Below, piece by piece: positions 52,248 through 61,837 of a stretch of 64,000 nt of DNA. The DNA is taken from assembly GCF_001898115.1 (NCBI RefSeq), contig NZ_MKSQ01000008.1, positions 309,597 to 373,596 on the forward strand. Direction: 5' to 3'. Made by a program: the position numbers and the translations under genes. Origin of the DNA: Allobosea sp. 67-29 (GTDB taxonomy: Bacteria > Pseudomonadota > Alphaproteobacteria > Rhizobiales > Beijerinckiaceae). The notes under the pieces are model-generated. The model searched no databases and was not told the DNA's origin. It saw only the letters and a program-made list of their open reading frames with translations. Position 1 is the stretch's first letter. Every line of letters starts with the position of its first letter.

Positions 52248-53738
52248 ATGCGTGAGACATTGCGCTTCCTGCTCGGCGACAGGCTGGTCGAGATCGACCA
52301 CTGCGACCCCACCTTCACCGTGCTCGACTGGCTGCGCCTCGACCGGCGCATGACCGGCAGCAAGGAAGGCTGCGCCGAGGGCGATTGCGGTGCCTGCACC
52401 GTCGTCGTCGGGCGGCTGGATCGCGGCCGGCTGCGCTACGAGGCGACCAATGCCTGCATCCGCTTCCTGCCGACGCTGGACGGCTGCCAGTTGCTCACCG
52501 TCGAGCATCTGAAGGCCGCTGATGGCAGCCTGCATCCGGTGCAGCAGGCGATGGTGGAATGCCACGGCTCGCAATGCGGCTTCTGCACGCCGGGCTTCGT
52601 CATGTCGCTGCTGGCGCTGAGGCTCAACGAGGAGAAGCCGGGCGTCGGACGGATCGAGGACGCGCTGGCCGGCAATCTCTGCCGCTGCACCGGCTACGAG
52701 CCGATCATCGCCGCCGGCCTCCGCATGGACGAGATCGCGCCGCGCGAGGCGGATCGCTTCCTGTCGGAGCGCGAAGCCGTCGCCGCGCGGCTCGCAGCGC
52801 TGGGCGATGCCGAGACGCTCGCCCTGCAAGGGGGTGGCGGGAGCTTCTATGCGCCCGCGACTGTCGAAGCACTGGCTGAACTCGTTGCGGCGCATCCGCA
52901 GGCGACGCTGGTCGCCGGCGCGACCGATGTCGGGCTTTGGGTCACCAAGGCGATGAAGCGGCTCGACCCGGTGATCTATCTCGGGCGGATCGAGGCTTTG
53001 CGCGCCATCACCGACGAGGGCGACCATCTGCGCTTGGGCGCGATGGCTGGTCATATCGAGGTCCGCACGGCGCTGGCCAACCTCTCCCCGCAGCTCGACG
53101 AGCTGATGCGGCGCTTCGGCGGCGAGCAGGTGCGCAATGCCGGCACGATCGGCGGCAATATCGCCAACGGCTCGCCGATCGGCGACCTGCCGCCGGCCCT
53201 GATCGCACTCGATGCGACGCTGGTGCTGGCAAGGCGTTCCGAGACAGGAATGGAGCGCCGCAGCATCCCGCTCGAAAGCTTCTTCATCGCGTACCGCAAG
53301 CAGGACCGGCGGCCCGGCGAATTCGTCGAGGCCGTGCTGGTGCCGAAGCTGGCGGACGGCGCGCTGTTCCACGCCTCCAAGGTCTCGAAGCGCTTCGACG
53401 AGGATATCTCAGCCGTCTGCGGCGCTTTCCGACTGACGCTCGGCAGCGATGGGCGGATCAGCGACGCCCGCCTCGCTTATGGCGGCATGGCCGGCATCCC
53501 GAAGCGCGCGGCGGCAGCCGAAGCGGCCCTGGTTGGTCAACACTGGAACGAAGCTGCGGTCACAGCAGCAATCACGGCCCTGCCGCAGGATTTCACGCCG
53601 CTCGACGACATGCGCGCCTCGGCGCAGTATCGGCTCAAGATCGCCGGCAACCTGCTGCGCCGCTTCCTGATCGAGACGACGCAAGCTGAAACACAGACGC
53701 GGGTCGCCGGCCTGCTGGCGGAGGCCGCCCATGGCTGA
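52248..53738 (+). CDS. xdhA: Xanthine dehydrogenase small subunit
   Basis: This is the iron-sulfur and FAD subunit of xanthine dehydrogenase, 496 residues. Plant-type cluster ligands are Cys42, Cys47, Cys50 and Cys70; the second cluster uses Cys110, Cys113, Cys145 and Cys147 (NLCRCTGY). The FAD-binding domain starts at about 185, with LVAGATDVGL and NAGTIGGNIANGSPIGD. GGAG lies before the ATG. It overlaps xdhB by 8 bases. Electrons from xanthine oxidation pass through it to NAD. Confidence 0.96.
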   Translation: MRETLRFLLGDRLVEIDHCDPTFTVLDWLRLDRRMTGSKEGCAEGDCGACTVVVGRLDRGRLRYEATNACIRFLPTLDGCQLLTVEHLKAADGSLHPVQQAMVECHGSQCGFCTPGFVMSLLALRLNEEKPGVGRIEDALAGNLCRCTGYEPIIAAGLRMDEIAPREADRFLSEREAVAARLAALGDAETLALQGGGGSFYAPATVEALAELVAAHPQATLVAGATDVGLWVTKAMKRLDPVIYLGRIEALRAITDEGDHLRLGAMAGHIEVRTALANLSPQLDELMRRFGGEQVRNAGTIGGNIANGSPIGDLPPALIALDATLVLARRSETGMERRSIPLESFFIAYRKQDRRPGEFVEAVLVPKLADGALFHASKVSKRFDEDISAVCGAFRLTLGSDGRISDARLAYGGMAGIPKRAAAAEAALVGQHWNEAAVTAAITALPQDFTPLDDMRASAQYRLKIAGNLLRRFLIETTQAETQTRVAGLLAEAAHG

Positions 53739-56073
53739 CGCACGCCGCAAGCTCGATATCGGACTGGAGAGCGGCCCGGTCGGCAGCTCCCGCATCCATG
53801 ATTCCGCGCCCAAGCATGTCGCGGGCGAAGCGCTCTATATCGACGACATCGCCGCGCCCGAAGGGCTGCTGCACGCCTATCTCGGCACAAGCAGCATCGC
53901 CCATGGCCGGCTGCTCTCGCTCGATCTTGATGCGGTCCGCGCCGCGCCGGGCGTCGTCACCGTGCTGACAGCGGCGGATATTCCGGGCGCCAACGACATC
54001 TCCTCGACGCATCTGCATGACGAGCCGGTCTTCGCGACCGATGTCATCCTGTTCCACGGCCAGCCGATTTTTGCGGTGGTCGCCGGAACCCGCGAGCAGG
54101 CGCGCCATGCCGCGACGCTGGCGAAAGCCGGCTACGCCGAGGAGGCGCCGCTGATCGATGTCGCCACCGCCCGCCAGGCCGGTGGGAAGCTGGTCACCGC
54201 CCCGCTCAAGCTCGAACGCGGCGATGTCGCCGCAGCGCTGGCGTCAAGCCCGCGCAGGCTCAAAGGCACGATGGCGATCGGCGGGCAGGAGCATTTCTAC
54301 CTCGAAAGCCAGATCGCGCTCGCCATCCCCGGCGAGGACGAGGATATGGCCGTGCTGGTCTCGACCCAGCATCCCAGCGAAGTCCAGCACATGGTCGCCG
54401 CCGTGCTCGGCGTCGGCTCGCATGCGGTCACCGTCGAGGTCCGGCGCATGGGCGGCGGCTTCGGCGGCAAAGAGACGCAGGCCAATCTCTTTGCCTGCGT
54501 CGCGGCGCTCTGCGCCCGCAAGCTCAGGCGACCGGTCAAGCTGCGTCCCGACCGCGACGACGACATGGCGATCACCGGCAAGCGCCACGACTTCGTCTGC
54601 GATTACGAGATCGGCTTCGACGATGACGGCCATATCCATGCGCTCGACGCGGTTTATGCGGCGCGCTGCGGCTGGAACGCCGATCTGTCGGGGCCGGTGA
54701 CCGACCGCGCCCTGTTCCACATGGACAATTGCTATTTCTACCCGGCGGTGCGCGCCCGCTCGGAACCGCTCTTTACCAACACCTGCTCGAACACCGCTTT
54801 CCGCGGCTTCGGCGGCCCGCAAGGCATGGTGGGCGCCGAGCGCTTCATCGAGGAAGTCGCCTACGCGACCGGGCTCGATCCGCTGGAGGTGCGCCGGCGT
54901 AATCTCTATGGCGGCGCCGGCCGCGACGTGACGCCCTATCACCAGACGGTCGAGGACAATATCGCGGGCGAAGTCATCGCGGAGCTGGAGCGACGCTGCG
55001 ACTATCAGGCGCGCAAGGCGGCGATCCGAGAGGCCAACAGGAGGAGCCCCATCATCAAGCGCGGCATCGCGCTGACGCCGGTGAAGTTCGGCATCTCCTT
55101 CACCGCGACCTGGTTCAACCAGGCCGGCGCGCTGGTGCATGTCTATACCGACGGCACGGTCGCGCTGAACCATGGTGGCACCGAGATGGGGCAAGGGCTC
55201 TACGTCAAGGTGGCGCAGGTGGTCGCGCAGGCCTTCGGCATCGGGCTCGATCAGGTGAAGATCACCGCGACAACCACCGGCAAGGTGCCGAATACCTCCG
55301 CCACCGCCGCATCCTCCGGCTCCGATCTCAATGGGATGGCCGCCCTCGATGCCTGCGAGACGATCAAGAAGCGATTGGCGGAGTTTGCCGCGAAACACTG
55401 GCAGGTCGAGGCGGAGGACATCGCCTTCCTGCCGGGCCGCGTGAAGATCGGCGCCCGCGAGATCGCCTTCAGGGACCTGGTCGCGGCCGCCTATATGGCC
55501 CGCGTCCAGCTCTCGGCGACAGGCTTCTACGCAACGCCCAAAATCCACTGGGACCGCAAGGCCGGGCGCGGCCACCCGTTCTACTATTTCGCTTATGGCG
55601 CCGCCGCGGCCGAGGTCGCGATCGATACGCTGACCGGGGAGTACAAGGTCGAGCGCGTCGATATCCTGCATGATTGCGGGCAGTCGTTGAACCCCGCGAT
55701 CGACAAGGGCCAGATCGAGGGCGGCTTCGTGCAGGGCATGGGCTGGCTGACAACCGAGGAACTGGTCTGGGACAGGAAGGGCCGGCTCTGGACCCATGCC
55801 CCCTCGACCTACAAGATCCCCGTCGCCTCCGACCGCCCGCGCATCTTCAACGTGCATCTGCTGGACAACGCGCCGAACCGCGAGCCGACGATCCATCGCT
55901 CCAAGGCGGTGGGCGAGCCGCCGCTAATGCTCGCGATCTCGGTGCTGCATGCGCTGTCGGATGCGGTGGCGAGCGTAGGCGACCATCGCATCTGCCCGCG
56001 TTTGGACGCGCCCGCGACGCCGGAGCGCGTGTTGGATGCGATCGAGCGCGTCAGGGCGGAGGCCGCGCGATGA
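53731..56073 (+). CDS. xdhB: Xanthine dehydrogenase large (molybdopterin) subunit
   Basis: This is the molybdenum cofactor subunit that oxidises hypoxanthine and xanthine to urate, 780 residues. Landmarks are GGGFGGKETQ and FRGFGGPQG (cofactor binding), MGQGLYVKVAQV, and the catalytic base Glu729 in VGEPPLML. The order of domains is normal, with no break. It overlaps xdhA by 8 bases and xdhC by 4. Confidence 0.96.
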   Translation: MADARRKLDIGLESGPVGSSRIHDSAPKHVAGEALYIDDIAAPEGLLHAYLGTSSIAHGRLLSLDLDAVRAAPGVVTVLTAADIPGANDISSTHLHDEPVFATDVILFHGQPIFAVVAGTREQARHAATLAKAGYAEEAPLIDVATARQAGGKLVTAPLKLERGDVAAALASSPRRLKGTMAIGGQEHFYLESQIALAIPGEDEDMAVLVSTQHPSEVQHMVAAVLGVGSHAVTVEVRRMGGGFGGKETQANLFACVAALCARKLRRPVKLRPDRDDDMAITGKRHDFVCDYEIGFDDDGHIHALDAVYAARCGWNADLSGPVTDRALFHMDNCYFYPAVRARSEPLFTNTCSNTAFRGFGGPQGMVGAERFIEEVAYATGLDPLEVRRRNLYGGAGRDVTPYHQTVEDNIAGEVIAELERRCDYQARKAAIREANRRSPIIKRGIALTPVKFGISFTATWFNQAGALVHVYTDGTVALNHGGTEMGQGLYVKVAQVVAQAFGIGLDQVKITATTTGKVPNTSATAASSGSDLNGMAALDACETIKKRLAEFAAKHWQVEAEDIAFLPGRVKIGAREIAFRDLVAAAYMARVQLSATGFYATPKIHWDRKAGRGHPFYYFAYGAAAAEVAIDTLTGEYKVERVDILHDCGQSLNPAIDKGQIEGGFVQGMGWLTTEELVWDRKGRLWTHAPSTYKIPVASDRPRIFNVHLLDNAPNREPTIHRSKAVGEPPLMLAISVLHALSDAVASVGDHRICPRLDAPATPERVLDAIERVRAEAAR

Positions 56074-56912
56074 CCCTCGCCGCGTTCCTCGCAGTCCATC
56101 AGCGCGACGGCATCGTCCTCGTCCGCATTGAAGCCGCAGAAGGCTCGACCCCGCGCGAAGCCGGCGCCTGCATGGCGGTCAGCCCAAACGCCATCGCGGG
56201 AACCATCGGCGGTGGGCAGCTCGAATTCCATTGCATCGACCTCGCCCGGCACATGCTCAACGAAGGCGCTGAAGACCAATTGCTCGACATCCCGCTCGGA
56301 CCGCAGATGGGACAGTGCTGCGGCGGGCGGGTGCGCGTCTCGCTGCGCCATGCCGGCGCGCGCGAGATCGCCGTGTTCAGTGCCCGCGAGAAGGCGGAAG
56401 CCGCGACGAGACCACCGGTCCTGATCTTCGGCGCCGGCCATACGGGCCGGGCGCTGGCGAAGGCATTGGCTCCCCTGCCGTTCACCGTGTCGCTGATCGA
56501 CGACCGCGACGACGTCATGAGCGGGCTGCCGGCGGCAGTCACCTGCATCCGCATGGCCGATCCCGTCGATGCGGTCGCGAACGCGCCGGCGAAAGCCGCC
56601 TTCGTCGTGCTCTCGCACAGCCATGCGCTCGACTATCGTTTGGCGGAGGCTACATTGGCGCGGGGCGATGCGGCTTATGTCGGCATGATCGGCTCGGCGA
56701 CCAAGCGTGCCCGCTTCGAAGCGAGCTTCCTGCGCAGCGGCGGGCGACGCGAGGCGCTTGCGCGCCTGACCTGCCCGATCGGCGGTTCGGATGTGGACGA
56801 CAAGCGCCCCGAGGTGATCGCGGCCTTGACGGCGGCCGAGCTGGTGCGTTGCTTGCTTGGCTGCCGGGAACCGGCGCGACGGAGAAAAGCGAGACATGAA
56901 TCAGCCGCGTGA
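56070..56912 (+). CDS. xdhC: Xanthine dehydrogenase accessory protein XdhC
   Basis: XdhC binds molybdenum cofactor and inserts its sulfurated form into XdhB. The 280-residue protein has an N-terminal XdhC/CoxI domain (EAAEGSTPREAGACMAV, GTIGGGQLE) and a C-terminal Rossmann domain with FGAGHTGRALAKAL. It starts with an ATG overlapping the xdhB stop, and its last 17 bases overlap the ABC ATPase gene, tying the enzyme and transporter together. Confidence 0.94.
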   Translation: MTLAAFLAVHQRDGIVLVRIEAAEGSTPREAGACMAVSPNAIAGTIGGGQLEFHCIDLARHMLNEGAEDQLLDIPLGPQMGQCCGGRVRVSLRHAGAREIAVFSAREKAEAATRPPVLIFGAGHTGRALAKALAPLPFTVSLIDDRDDVMSGLPAAVTCIRMADPVDAVANAPAKAAFVVLSHSHALDYRLAEATLARGDAAYVGMIGSATKRARFEASFLRSGGRREALARLTCPIGGSDVDDKRPEVIAALTAAELVRCLLGCREPARRRKARHESAA

Positions 56913-58440
56913 GCAGGAGGTGCCGCCGCGGCTGGCGCTCGCCCATATCTCCAAGAGCTTTCCGGGCGTGAAGGCCAATGACGACATCAGCCTGAGCGTC
57001 GCCCCCGGCGAGATCCACGCCCTCCTCGGCGAAAACGGCGCCGGCAAGTCGACGCTGGTGAAGATCATCTACGGCGTCCAGCAAGCCGACGAGGGCACCA
57101 TCTCCTGGAACGGCTCGCCGGTTGCGGTCCCCTCGCCCAAGGCGGCGCGCAAGCTCGGCATCGGCATGGTCTTCCAGCATTTCTCGCTGTTCGACGCGAT
57201 GACGGTGATCGAGAACATCGCGCTCGGGCTCGATGAGGCTGTCGATCGCGAGGAGCTGAAGCAGCGCGTCGCCGCCATCCTGCAATCCTATTCGCTGCCG
57301 CTCGATCCGGAGCGCGAAGTGCATACGCTCTCGGTCGGCGAGCGCCAGCGCATCGAGATCGTCCGCTGCCTGCTCCAGAAGCCGAAGCTCCTGATCATGG
57401 ACGAGCCGACTTCGGTGCTGACGCCGCAGGAGGTCGAGCGCCTGTTCGCGACACTCAGACAGATTGCCGCCGAAGGTTGCTCGATCCTCTACATCTCGCA
57501 CAAGTTGCACGAGATCAAAGCGCTCTGCGACAACGCCACCATCCTGCGCGGCGGGCGCGTCGTCGCGACCTGCGATCCCAGGGTCGAGACGACCAAGCGC
57601 ATGGCCGAGCTGATGATCGGCGCGGAATTGCGCAAGATCGAGCACGGCAAGGCGGCCGGTGGAGGAGCCGTCCGGCTGGAGGTCAAAAGTCTGTCGCTGC
57701 CCGGCGAGCCACCCTTCGGCACCGATTTGGAGAGCGTTTCGTTCGAGGCGCGGGCGGGCGAGATCCTCGGCATCGCCGGTGTCGCGGGCAACGGACAAGC
57801 CGAGCTCCTGACCGCTCTCTCGGGCGAGCAGCTCGCAAACGAAGCCGAGGCGATTCGGCTCGACGGCAAGGCGGTCGGGCTCGAAGGCGCCGGCGCGCGC
57901 CGGGCGTTCGGCCTCGCCTGCGTGCCGGAAGAACGCAACGGCCATGCCGCCGTACCGGATTTCTCGCTGGCCGAGAACGGCATCCTGACCGCGCGCCACC
58001 GCCTGCCGCTGGCGCCGCACGGCATCATCAGCCGCAGCAGCGTCACGCGCTTCGCCGACAGTGTCATCAAGCTCTTCGACGTCCGGACCACCGGCAATGC
58101 CGCGCTCGCCCGCTCGCTTTCCGGCGGCAACCTGCAGAAATTCATCATGGGTCGCGAGATCGGGCAGCAGCCGGCCGTTCTCGTCGTCTCGCAACCGACC
58201 TGGGGCGTCGATGCGGGTGCTGCCGCCGCGATCCGGCAGGAGCTCGTCGACCTCGCCGCCAAGGGCTCGGCCGTGGTGGTGATCTCGCAGGATCTCGACG
58301 AATTGCTTGAGCTCGCCGATCGGCTCTGCGTCATCAACGAGGGCCGGCTGTCCGCTCCACGCCCGGTCGCGAGCCTCGGCATCGACGAGATCGGCCTGAT
58401 GATGGGCGGGGTGCACGGCGCGGAGGCGGCCCATGCTTGA
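56896..58440 (+). CDS. Nucleoside/purine ABC transporter ATPase (BMP type)
   Basis: This is a double-ABC ATPase of the sugar/nucleoside uptake family, 514 residues. The first Walker A is GENGAGKS (45-52), with signature LSVGERQR and Walker B LLIMDEPTSVLT. The second copy (from about 265) has a degenerate P-loop GVAGNGQAE but a good signature LSGGNLQK, usual for this family. It starts inside the xdhC end and overlaps the first permease by 8 bases. Confidence 0.93.
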   Translation: MNQPREQEVPPRLALAHISKSFPGVKANDDISLSVAPGEIHALLGENGAGKSTLVKIIYGVQQADEGTISWNGSPVAVPSPKAARKLGIGMVFQHFSLFDAMTVIENIALGLDEAVDREELKQRVAAILQSYSLPLDPEREVHTLSVGERQRIEIVRCLLQKPKLLIMDEPTSVLTPQEVERLFATLRQIAAEGCSILYISHKLHEIKALCDNATILRGGRVVATCDPRVETTKRMAELMIGAELRKIEHGKAAGGGAVRLEVKSLSLPGEPPFGTDLESVSFEARAGEILGIAGVAGNGQAELLTALSGEQLANEAEAIRLDGKAVGLEGAGARRAFGLACVPEERNGHAAVPDFSLAENGILTARHRLPLAPHGIISRSSVTRFADSVIKLFDVRTTGNAALARSLSGGNLQKFIMGREIGQQPAVLVVSQPTWGVDAGAAAAIRQELVDLAAKGSAVVVISQDLDELLELADRLCVINEGRLSAPRPVASLGIDEIGLMMGGVHGAEAAHA

Positions 58441-59497
58441 ATGGCGTCGCCGCCGCGAGCCGAGCATGGCGATGCTGTGGCTGAGCCCGCTGATCGCGAT
58501 CGGGCTGACGATGCTCGCCGGCATGCTCGTCTTCACGGCGATGGGCTATGACGGCTTCCATGCCGTCGGCAGCATCTTCGTCACGCCCTTCGTCGAGTCG
58601 CAGCGCTGGGCCGATATCGGGGTGAAGGCGGCGCCGCTGGTGATGATCGCGCTCGGGCTCGCCATCGGCTTCCGCGCCAATGTCTGGAACATCGGCGCCG
58701 AGGGGCAATACGTCATGGGCGCCGTCGCGGGCACCGGTGTCGCGCTTCTGACCTACGACATGACAGGATGGTGGATCCTGCCCGCCATGGCGCTGGCCGG
58801 CATCCTCGGCGGCATGGCCTGGGCGGCGATCCCCGCCCTGCTCCGGGTGAAGCTGCAGGTCAGCGAAATCCTGACCAGCCTGATGCTGACCTATGTCGCG
58901 GTGCAACTGCTCTATTATCTCGTGCGCGGTCCGTGGAAGGACCCCGGCGGCTTCAACTTCCCGCAGACGCGGATGTTCACCGCCGACCAGACGCTGCCCG
59001 CCGTGATGGAGGGCTCGCTCGTCCATATCGGCATCCCCGCCGCGCTCGTCATCGCCGTCGTCGCCTGGCTGCTGATGGAGAAGACCACGGCGGGCTATGC
59101 CGTGAAAGTGGTGGGTCTGGCGCCCGCCGCCGCGCGCCATGGCGGCTTCAGCGCGGCGCGCACGACTTGGGCGACTATGCTGCTCGGCGGCGGGCTCGCG
59201 GGACTCGCCGGGCTGTTCGAGGCCGCCGGCCCCTTCGGCCAGCTCACGCCGCAATTCCCGGTCGGCTACGGCTTCACCGCGATTATCGTCGCCTTCCTGG
59301 GGCGGCTCAACCCGCTCGGCATCGTCTTCGGCGGGATCGTGCTGGCGGGGACCTATGTCGGCGGCGAGATCGCGCAGTCGACGGTCCGGCTACCGCAAGC
59401 GGCCACCGGCCTGTTCCAGGCCATGCTGCTGTTCATTCTACTGGCGACCGATGTGCTGGTGAAATGGCGCCTCGTCCGGAAGCGGAGGGCGGCATGA
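58433..59497 (+). CDS. Nucleoside/purine ABC transporter permease 1
   Basis: This inner-membrane permease (BPD_transp_2) of a BMP-type importer has 354 residues and about nine or ten helices. Typical sequence includes GFRANVWNIGAEGQYVMGA and VSEILTSLMLTYVAVQ, with GYGFTAIIVAFLGRLNP toward the end. It overlaps the ATPase gene and permease 2, so it is translationally coupled to both. Confidence 0.93.
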   Translation: MLEWRRRREPSMAMLWLSPLIAIGLTMLAGMLVFTAMGYDGFHAVGSIFVTPFVESQRWADIGVKAAPLVMIALGLAIGFRANVWNIGAEGQYVMGAVAGTGVALLTYDMTGWWILPAMALAGILGGMAWAAIPALLRVKLQVSEILTSLMLTYVAVQLLYYLVRGPWKDPGGFNFPQTRMFTADQTLPAVMEGSLVHIGIPAALVIAVVAWLLMEKTTAGYAVKVVGLAPAAARHGGFSAARTTWATMLLGGGLAGLAGLFEAAGPFGQLTPQFPVGYGFTAIIVAFLGRLNPLGIVFGGIVLAGTYVGGEIAQSTVRLPQAATGLFQAMLLFILLATDVLVKWRLVRKRRAA

Positions 59498-60417
59498 CCA
59501 GCGCAATCACGGTCTCCGTCCTGATGACGCTGATCGCCGCCTCGACACCGCTGCTCCTCGCGGCGCTCGGCGAACTCGTCGCGGAAAAGGCCGGCGTGCT
59601 CAATCTCGGCGTCGAGGGCATGATGCTGTGCGGGGCGGTCGCGGGCTTCGCCGTCGCCTTTTCCAGCGGCAGCATCGTGCTGGGGCTGGCCGCTGCCGCA
59701 CTCGCCGGCATGGCGGCCGCGATGATCTTCGGGGTTCTGGCGCTCTCGCTCGGCGCCAACCAGGTCGCGACCGGATTGGCGCTGACCATCTTCGGCACCG
59801 GTGCCTCGTCGCTGATCGGCGCGGGTTTCGTGGGCCGCACCGTAGAGCGGCTCGGGCCGATCTTCCCGGCCGCGCTGTCAGAGCATCCCGTCCTGCGCCT
59901 CGTCTTCGGACAGGACATCCTGGTCTATCTTTCGCTCGCGCTGGTGGCGTGCGTGGCCTATTTCCTGCGCCGGACGCGGGCCGGTCTGATCCTGCGCGCC
60001 GTCGGCGAGAACGACGCCTCGGCGCATGCGATCGGCTATCCGGTGATCGCGATCCGCTATGCCGCCGTGGCCTTCGGCGGAGCGCTGGCGGGACTTGGCG
60101 GCGCCTATTTTTCGCTGGCGCTGACGCCGATGTGGGCCGACCGGCTCACCGCCGGGCGCGGCTGGATCGCGCTCGCGCTCGTCGTCTTCTCCGCCTGGAA
60201 GCCCGGACGCCTGCTGCTTGGCGCCTATCTCTTCGGCGCGGTGATGACGCTGGAGCTGCAGGCCAAGGCGGCCGGCGTGAACTGGCTTGCGCCCGAGGTG
60301 CTGGCGATGGCCCCCTACCTTGCGACCATTGCGGTTCTGACCATGATGTCGCTAGGACGGAGGACCGGCCGGCTCGACGCGCCTGCCTGCCTCGGCAAAC
60401 CCTTCTCGGCGCCCTGA
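59494..60417 (+). CDS. Nucleoside/purine ABC transporter permease 2
   Basis: This second permease, 307 residues, has the pattern GELVAEKAGVLNLGVEGMML at the start and GANQVATGLALTIFGTG in the middle. It pairs with permease 1. The ATG at 59494 overlaps its stop as ATGA. A much longer frame upstream lies inside permease 1 in another frame and is rejected. Confidence 0.93.
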   Translation: MTSAITVSVLMTLIAASTPLLLAALGELVAEKAGVLNLGVEGMMLCGAVAGFAVAFSSGSIVLGLAAAALAGMAAAMIFGVLALSLGANQVATGLALTIFGTGASSLIGAGFVGRTVERLGPIFPAALSEHPVLRLVFGQDILVYLSLALVACVAYFLRRTRAGLILRAVGENDASAHAIGYPVIAIRYAAVAFGGALAGLGGAYFSLALTPMWADRLTAGRGWIALALVVFSAWKPGRLLLGAYLFGAVMTLELQAKAAGVNWLAPEVLAMAPYLATIAVLTMMSLGRRTGRLDAPACLGKPFSAP

Positions 60418-60448
60418 CGCCGCAACCCATAACGGGGAGTTTTCGGAC

Positions 60449-61528
60449 ATGACCAGCATCATCACCCGCCGCAGGCTGACCTTCGGCGCCGCCGCCGCCT
60501 CGACGCTGCCGATCCTCGGTCGCGGCGCTTCGGCGCAGTCGCCGCTGGGCGTCGGCTTCATCTATGTCGGGCCGATCGGCGACCATGGCTATAGCTGGAC
60601 GCACGACCAGGGCCGGCTCGCGCTGGAGAAGGAATACGGTGCCAAGGTCAAGACCAGCTTCATCGAGAACGTCGCCGAGGGTCCGGACACGGCGCGCGCG
60701 CTGCGTCAGCTCGCCCAGGCCGGCAACCAGCTGATCTTCGCGACCTCCTTCGGCTTCATGAACCCGACGATCCAGGTCGCCAAGCAGTTCCCGAAGATCA
60801 AGTTCGAGCACGCCACCGGCTACATGCGCGCCGAGAACGTCGCCACCTACGATGCGCGCTTTTACGAGGGCCGCGCCGTGATCGGCACCATCGCCGGCCA
60901 CATGTCGAAGACAGGGCAGGCCGGCTATGTCGCCTCCTTCCCGATCCCGGAGGTGGTGATGGGCATCAACGCCTTCCACCTCGCCGCCCGCAAGGTGAAC
61001 CCGAACTTCAAGACCAAGGTCATCTGGTGCTCGACCTGGTACGATCCCGCCAAGGAGGCCGATGCCGCCAAGGCGCTGATCGACCAGGGCGCCGACATGA
61101 TCACCCAGCATACCGATTCCGCCGCTCCCCTGCAGGCGGCCGAGCAGCGCGGCGTCTTCGCCTTCGGCCAGGCCTCCGACATGAAGGCCTTCGCACCGAA
61201 GGCCCATCTCACCGCGATCGTCGACGACTGGTCGGGGTACTACATCAAGCGCGTCAAGGACGTGATGGACGGCACCTGGAAGAGCGGCGCGGTCTGGGGC
61301 GGCATCAAGGACGGCTTCGTCAAGCTCGCCCCCTATAACGACGCGGTGACGCCGGAGGCCCGCAAGGCAGCGGACGCCGTCAAGGAGGGCATCGCCTCGG
61401 GCAAGCTCCACCCCTTCACCGGCGAGCTCAAGGACCAGAAGGGTGAGGTGCGCGTCAAGGCGGGCGAGCACGCCAGCGACGAGATGCTCTCGAAGATGGA
61501 CTGGTACGTCGACGGCATCCAAGCCTGA
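60449..61528 (+). CDS. BMP-family substrate-binding protein
   Basis: This is the extracytoplasmic nucleoside/purine binding protein of the PnrA/BMP family, 359 residues. The N-terminus has a Tat-like RRRLTFG (7-13) and a cleavage zone near GASAQ. The ligand fold begins VGFIYVGPIGDHGYSWTHDQG. It continues with ENVAEGPD, FATSFGF and the Asp region HTDSAAPLQA. It lies 31 bases after permease 2, with GGGGAG before the ATG. The neighbouring purine genes suggest that the ligand is a purine or nucleoside. Confidence 0.93.
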   Translation: MTSIITRRRLTFGAAAASTLPILGRGASAQSPLGVGFIYVGPIGDHGYSWTHDQGRLALEKEYGAKVKTSFIENVAEGPDTARALRQLAQAGNQLIFATSFGFMNPTIQVAKQFPKIKFEHATGYMRAENVATYDARFYEGRAVIGTIAGHMSKTGQAGYVASFPIPEVVMGINAFHLAARKVNPNFKTKVIWCSTWYDPAKEADAAKALIDQGADMITQHTDSAAPLQAAEQRGVFAFGQASDMKAFAPKAHLTAIVDDWSGYYIKRVKDVMDGTWKSGAVWGGIKDGFVKLAPYNDAVTPEARKAADAVKEGIASGKLHPFTGELKDQKGEVRVKAGEHASDEMLSKMDWYVDGIQA

Positions 61529-61534
61529 GAACCT

Positions 61535-61571
61535 CCCGGGCGGCGGCTGGCTCCCGGCTCCGCCGCCCGGG
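61535..61571 (+). terminator. GC-rich hairpin after the purine transporter operon
   Basis: CCCGGGCGGCGG and CCGCCGCCCGGG form a perfect 12-base stem with a 13-base loop, 7 bases after the BMP stop. There is no T tail, so this is a likely but atypical terminator. Confidence 0.6.
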
Positions 61572-61720
61572 CGAATCGCGGCGAAGTTTCATGGGCCGGA
61601 ACCCGCTTCCCGGCTCCCGCAACTGCGAAAAACCCGAAAATTCCTGCTTTTCTCGACGGAACGAAGCCGTTTCCTGTGCGTATCTAGCGCCACGGGCATC
61701 GTCTTTCCGCAATATCCATG

Positions 61721-61737
61721 GCAACTGCCAGAGTTGC
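61721..61737. promoter_or_regulatory. Inverted repeat in HU leader
   Basis: GCAACT, GCCAG, AGTTGC form a perfect palindrome about 100 bases before the HU ATG. It could be an operator or RNA hairpin; nothing tells which. Confidence 0.35.
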
Positions 61738-61837
61738 GCGCCGCGAATAGCTGTTTTCCGCGGTCGCTCGTGACGGCAACGGACATGAACGACCGTCCGG
61801 TACGCGACGCCTACCACACCTTCTCAAGGAGGATTTC

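Larger units (their letters stand above)
61529..61837. other. Intergenic stretch between BMP and HU genes
   Basis: These 309 bases hold a strong GC hairpin (61535-61571), an AT-richer part about 61625-61700 suited to a promoter (TATCTA near 61681), and the palindrome at 61721-61737. A perfect AAGGAGGA ribosome site ends it. No gene is seen. Confidence 0.5.

Noticed and set aside
54244..55896. Open frame of 550 codons antisense to xdhB
   Set aside because: Same GC artefact; no ribosome site, low-complexity composition, and it lies wholly within a well conserved gene.
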